Shown: in pieces, positions 60,371 through 64,000 of the stretch
Numbering within the stretch: the first letter of the stretch is position 1
Layout of the letters: every line of letters starts with the position of its first letter
Source of the DNA: Microbulbifer sp. VAAF005
Lineage (GTDB): Bacteria > Pseudomonadota > Gammaproteobacteria > Pseudomonadales > Cellvibrionaceae
Length of the DNA: 64,000 bases
NCBI RefSeq assembly: GCF_030012985.1
Contig: NZ_CP120233.1
Coordinates: 4,645,001 to 4,709,000, forward strand
Reading direction: 5' to 3'
Program-made: the position numbers and the translations under genes
The notes under the pieces: generated by a model
What the model was told of the DNA's origin: nothing
What the model saw: only the letters and a program-made list of their open reading frames with translations
Database searches by the model: none

Positions 60371-60880
60371 ATCTTGCAGGAGATTGTAAGGGTGGCGTGT
60401 ATGGTGCTGCAGTTTCATTGTGGCACTATAATAAATACATATACATATATTTTATGTGCAGATTTTTCTGCTTCTATTTCATAAATTAGAAGGTCTTATT
60501 TTTACGCAATAAATACAATCTCTTAATGTTGCTGGCAGGTCAATTTATAACTCAATAAATGGCTCATTTGGTGGTCATATATACCGTCCAGTTATTGATT
60601 AAGTTTTCGGGGGATTCGCTAAAATTTGACTCTGTATGTTTTTTACTTTATTAGATTTTGTGCGTTTATAGTGACCCACTAATCCCGAGTGCCAGTTCAG
60701 GTCTAATTGGGAAGTGGATAGGTATTTCTTAGAAGAGAGGTTCTTTTATACGCTATAAATGGAGAAGCATTTAAGTGCTTCTCCATTTTAATAAAATATT
60801 ATTGGTTTGCTCAAAAAATTTTCACGCAATAATATTCTGGTATTCAAGATTGTTTAGTTTGTTGATTTATAACATAGGGC
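60371..60880. other. AT-rich intergenic region with a terminator
   Basis: 510 bp, no credible gene. Contains ACATATACATATATTTTATG near 60437 and the hairpin listed next. Nothing else is recognised. Confidence 0.5.
60757..60792. terminator. Bidirectional terminator between the protease and TauD-like genes
   Basis: Perfect 13-bp stem AAATGGAGAAGCA/TGCTTCTCCATTT with a TTTAAG loop, between convergent genes, with short T and A runs outside. Confidence 0.8.
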
Positions 60881-61816
60881 TTATTCAATCCATACTCTAG
60901 TATAGACCCGTTTCTGTTCTGGAGTATCAATAAACCCATCCCGATCATGTAGGACTTTGGTGTTGTCAACAAACACCATGTCTCCAGTGCCCATATAGAA
61001 GCTTAATGTATTTTCGGCGCTGTTCAGTTCGTTGTCTAATATATCTAGAGCTTCGACTACTTCTTGTGATAAAGGCTTGTTCACGCGCTGATGGCCTTTC
61101 TCAATCCAGTACCGCATATAACGAATGCTGAGCTTTTCGTTTGAATATTCGAAAATAGGAAAACAGTTCTCAAGTATGTTTTTTATGTTTTTGTCACTGC
61201 CTGGAGTAACTAAATCTCTAATATAATTGTTGTACAGGATCTCCAGTTTTTGTGGAGCAGTTTTCCGTAAGTTTTCATGAACTTGAGCCGCAGAAACGAT
61301 TTTCGATTTTCCACCCTCAATTGCTGGAGTAAGACAGCATAATCCAAGTATCTTTGGTTGTACGGTACGTTGTGAGCTATCAGTATGAACGCTAGTGGGT
61401 GCATTTGTCTGAGATACAGGAATAGCTTCGCTAGTGTAGTCTTTTCCTGTGTCGAGAATCCCATAAAGCCGACCATAAGTATCTATAGTATTGCCCATTG
61501 CCAGGCTAAGCTTTAGGAATAGTAGGTTAAGCGTTGGCTTACTTAATGATTCCTCGCCCTGTATCCATGCCACACCACTACCATGCTCTATTTCATATTT
61601 TATCTGGTTGGCAAGCTGGTCGAACTCAGGTGTGGCAACTGATTCTTGGGTCAGGTTATCAATCGGGCTGTTTTGTTGTTTGGCCCAGCTCTCCAAAGCC
61701 TCGACTTCAGATTTCCAGTTTGAAGGCCACAGAAACTTCCAGTTGGAAGTTGCGGTCATATCATTAGCAGTCCAGGCTTGAGCTTGAACTACTTCACTTG
61801 GGGCTAAGTTAGTCAT
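60881..61816 (-). CDS. TauD/TfdA family Fe(II)/2-oxoglutarate dioxygenase-like protein
   Basis: 311 residues. The facial-triad motif is seen as VHTDSS (HxD) near residue 150 and a distal His in VFVDNTKVLHDRDGF near 295, followed by the Arg in KRVYTRVWIE that binds 2-oxoglutarate. SyrP/TauD-type enzymes hydroxylate or desaturate small molecules, often in natural-product clusters. It overlaps the preceding methyltransferase gene by 8 nt, so the two are cotranscribed and likely act on one metabolite. Substrate unknown. Confidence 0.82.
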   Translation of the reverse strand: MTNLAPSEVVQAQAWTANDMTATSNWKFLWPSNWKSEVEALESWAKQQNSPIDNLTQESVATPEFDQLANQIKYEIEHGSGVAWIQGEESLSKPTLNLLFLKLSLAMGNTIDTYGRLYGILDTGKDYTSEAIPVSQTNAPTSVHTDSSQRTVQPKILGLCCLTPAIEGGKSKIVSAAQVHENLRKTAPQKLEILYNNYIRDLVTPGSDKNIKNILENCFPIFEYSNEKLSIRYMRYWIEKGHQRVNKPLSQEVVEALDILDNELNSAENTLSFYMGTGDMVFVDNTKVLHDRDGFIDTPEQKRVYTRVWIE

Positions 61817-62579
61817 TTACTTGCACCTTAAATAATACGTGTAGTGGATAGCCGGCTAGTGGTGAGAAAAAATCTGGATCTAGGTCGAGGTGCTCTTGAG
61901 TCACTGAAAGTTCTTGAACAGTTGGTAGGGATCTAAAGCCAGCTTGTGTGAGAGCTTCAAAATAGTGTGAAAAATTTTTATGCACGCATCGCACTGAAAC
62001 TGGTTTTCCATCTCTGCGCCATATTTTTCCTTCAAATGTTTGATCTATACCATCTAGATAAGTCATGTTGCCGTGTTGAAAGTAGAACGGAGGAACTTCT
62101 TCCCTCATGAACGGAAGGCAAGGGTGAGGCACCGTAAAAATAAAGGTACCCCCTTTGTTTAGTAGATTCTTGACCTTGCTTATCACTTTTGTCATTTCTT
62201 CTATGGTTAGATAGTTGAAAAGAAATACAGCGATAGCATGGTCAAATTTATCTCTAGGGAATTCTGTAAATGTAACGGCATTTCCAACTGCATATTCTGC
62301 TTTCGTCAAATTTCCAGCAGAAGCTGTTTCCTTTGCCTGGGAAATCATCTCTGAGGAAGAGTCAACACCAAAGATTGAACCTGCTCCCTTATCGAGCAGC
62401 ATCCTGGATACATAGCCTTCACCGCAGCCCATATCCAATATGTTTTTCCCGGAGATATCTCCGATTGCTTCCAAAACTTTGGGGCGAGCGGTGAAATCAC
62501 TGAGTAGGATTTTCTCAGAGCGGTTCCAGCTGTGAGCTTGTTTGTTATAGATGGTTTCAGTTGATAGTGGTAAGTTCAT
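61809..62579 (-). CDS. Class I SAM-dependent methyltransferase
   Basis: 256 residues. SAM-binding motif I NILDMGCGEGYVSRML, motif II VDSSSEM, and DHAIAVFLFNYLTIEEM with LLNKGGTFIFTVPHP as motifs IV-VI. The ATG at 62579 has GGAG 9 nt upstream and is preferred over the TTG at 62597. First gene of a two-gene operon with the TauD-like oxygenase. Substrate unknown. Confidence 0.87.
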   Translation of the reverse strand: MNLPLSTETIYNKQAHSWNRSEKILLSDFTARPKVLEAIGDISGKNILDMGCGEGYVSRMLLDKGAGSIFGVDSSSEMISQAKETASAGNLTKAEYAVGNAVTFTEFPRDKFDHAIAVFLFNYLTIEEMTKVISKVKNLLNKGGTFIFTVPHPCLPFMREEVPPFYFQHGNMTYLDGIDQTFEGKIWRRDGKPVSVRCVHKNFSHYFEALTQAGFRSLPTVQELSVTQEHLDLDPDFFSPLAGYPLHVLFKVQVND

Positions 62580-63249
62580 CCCGAACTGCTCCTTCAATTT
62601 TAGGGATAAAGTATGCTATGCAGTGGTGTGTGTATTGGTGTTTACTACATGGCTGGTGAAATTTTAGGTATTTGCGGCTTTAATTATTTAAGTTTAATTG
62701 CTGTTTTGATAAGGCTAGCATTTTAAATATATAAAATTAGTCGTTTCCAGGAAGTCCATTTGGTAGTTTTTTGTATTCTGCAGCTTATTTTGGGTGGGCA
62801 TGCTGGCAGTTTTTTATTGTTTGGTTTTGTTGCTTAGTTGAGTATGCAAAGCTGGAGGAGGAGCGTCAAGGTCTTTTCTTTGAGATGGAATATTCATAAT
62901 TTACATTTTATTTATATTTTTCATGCCGGCTCAGGTTAGCAGTACTTTTGTTTTTAGAGTTGACATATGTCAAATAAAACTTATTTTTTGGGGTTGAATT
63001 TAATGGATTAAATTCGCTTTAAGATGCTGTTTGGGTAGGGGGAATGTAATCAGAAGTATGTTTTAGCTTGTAGTATTCAATTCTCTTAGGTTGGCTTGCT
63101 GTGCTTGATTAACGGCGCCTCTAGTTCCCCATATTCTTGGCGTCTCGATACTTAGAATAATTTTTTAGGATATCTTTTCCTTGGCTAGTCTGATGTTATT
63201 GTACTTTTGATTTTCTGGCGTCTAGGCATCTCGTTAAGCGTGATTTGAT
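62580..63249. other. AT-rich intergenic region
   Basis: 670 bp between divergent genes. Low-GC, with TTTAAATATATAAAATTAG near 62723 and several T-rich stretches. No gene, RNA or repeat could be identified. It must carry both promoters. Confidence 0.5.
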
Positions 63250-64000
63250 ATGAGAGCAACCGCGATTGATTCGGTCGTTTTTTGCGATATTTTTAGTACA
63301 TCAGCAATGCGTAAAGTTTTCTCGGATGAACAACGCGTGCAGTACTATCTCGATGTTGAAGCGGCGCTGGCCAAAGTACAGGCGGGGCTAAATATAATCC
63401 CTGCAGAGGCTGCAGAGGACATTACTCAACACTGTGATGCCAAGCAGGTAGATTTTGTAAAGCTTAAGGAGCAAACGGAGCTGATTGGTTACCCGGTGCT
63501 GGGTGTTGTAGAGCAGCTAGTGGCACTGTGTAGTCGAGATTTAGGGCAGTGGTGTCATTGGGGGGCTACTACTCAAGATATTACGGATACGGCAACCGTC
63601 TTACAGATTAGGGCGGCGCTTGAAATTGTTGAGACGGAGGTCAATGCAATCGCAGATGCTTTAGCAAGCCTGGCCAAGCGTTTCAGGGATACGCCTATGG
63701 TTGGGCGCAGCAATCTTCAACAAGCGGTACCTATAACGTTCGGCTACAAGGCGGCAGTTTGGTTGGCTGGTATTCATCGCCATCAAACGCGCTTAAGAGA
63801 GATAAAGTCTAGGGCGTTTGTAGGGGAATTTGGTGGTGCGGCGGGTAATCTTTCTTCCCTGGGGCATCAGGGGCTAGAAGTTCAAAGAGGAATTATGCAG
63901 GAACTCGATCTCGGAGTCCCTTGTATCGCCTGGCATACGATGAGAGATCGCGTTACCGAAGTGGCTTGTCTATTGGGGCTGATTACTGGCACCTTGGGAA
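63250..64000 (+). CDS. Fumarase/aspartase-superfamily protein, PcaB/PurB-like (3' end outside the window)
   Basis: 250 codons are visible, open to the right edge. The N-terminus (RKVFSDEQRVQYYLDVEAALAKVQ) and CHWGATTQDITDTATVLQI, with TPMVGRSNLQQAVPITFGYKAAVWL, match 3-carboxy-cis,cis-muconate cycloisomerase (PcaB) and related adenylosuccinate-lyase-like enzymes. The signature loop near residue 280 lies outside, so the exact activity is open. ATG 63250; a second ATG at 63307 is possible. Confidence 0.8.
   Translation, partial: MRATAIDSVVFCDIFSTSAMRKVFSDEQRVQYYLDVEAALAKVQAGLNIIPAEAAEDITQHCDAKQVDFVKLKEQTELIGYPVLGVVEQLVALCSRDLGQWCHWGATTQDITDTATVLQIRAALEIVETEVNAIADALASLAKRFRDTPMVGRSNLQQAVPITFGYKAAVWLAGIHRHQTRLREIKSRAFVGEFGGAAGNLSSLGHQGLEVQRGIMQELDLGVPCIAWHTMRDRVTEVACLLGLITGTLG

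Overview
The window looks like a chromosomal segment of a marine gammaproteobacterium of the Cellvibrionales/Pseudomonas-relative type, possibly Microbulbifer-like. The evidence is RpoS, FdxA, MutS, FadH, PepN and DinB proteins with gammaproteobacterial features, and a ydbH-ynbE-ydbL operon. The genus is a guess.

Layout. 1-9.4 kb: 3' end of rpoS, the ydbL/ynbE/ydbH envelope operon, pepN, a histidine phosphatase and a type B carboxylesterase. 9.7-24 kb: a surface and secretion island. It holds a 1165-residue Ser-Asp repeat adhesin with a BapA/LapA-type N-terminal module, a complete type I secretion system (outer-membrane channel, LapB-type ABC exporter, HlyD-type adaptor), a transglutaminase-fold lipoprotein, and a convergent 1589-residue fusion of an alpha-helical domain, a CapA-like domain and a Mur ligase. 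24.7-34.4 kb: an MFS transporter, fadH, and a LysR-controlled operon of histidine phosphatase, acyl-CoA dehydrogenase, APH-type kinase, two SDRs and a MaoC hydratase. This resembles the kinase plus dehydrogenase logic of 4-hydroxyacyl-CoA catabolism. 34.4-42.1 kb: an ECF-like sigma factor with a membrane protein and a hydrolase, then dinB, a CMD-family gene, a 52-residue membrane protein, a polysaccharide deacetylase, fdxA and mutS.

42.9-58.3 kb is an integron cassette array of about 16 cassettes without an integrase in the window. I could place 16 attC sites. Five mobile elements sit inside attC sites: two IS110/IS1111-type copies at the same point of R'', one IS4-family element in an R' box with an 8-bp target duplication, and two group II introns in opposite orientation, one in R' and one in R''. 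Three closely related ORF-less cassettes (two of them an identical tandem pair) plus one divergent relative share a conserved hairpin. The last cassette carries one 242-codon reading frame broken only by four TAG codons. 58.4-64 kb: a separate prodomain gene followed by a metalloprotease with leucine-rich repeats, a methyltransferase/TauD-like oxygenase pair, and the start of a fumarase/aspartase-superfamily gene that runs off the window.

A technical caution: five genes (ydbH, the CMD gene, mutS, the intron-2 reverse transcriptase and the metalloprotease) are each broken by a one-base shift at or next to a homopolymer of five or six. This looks more like systematic sequence error than biology.
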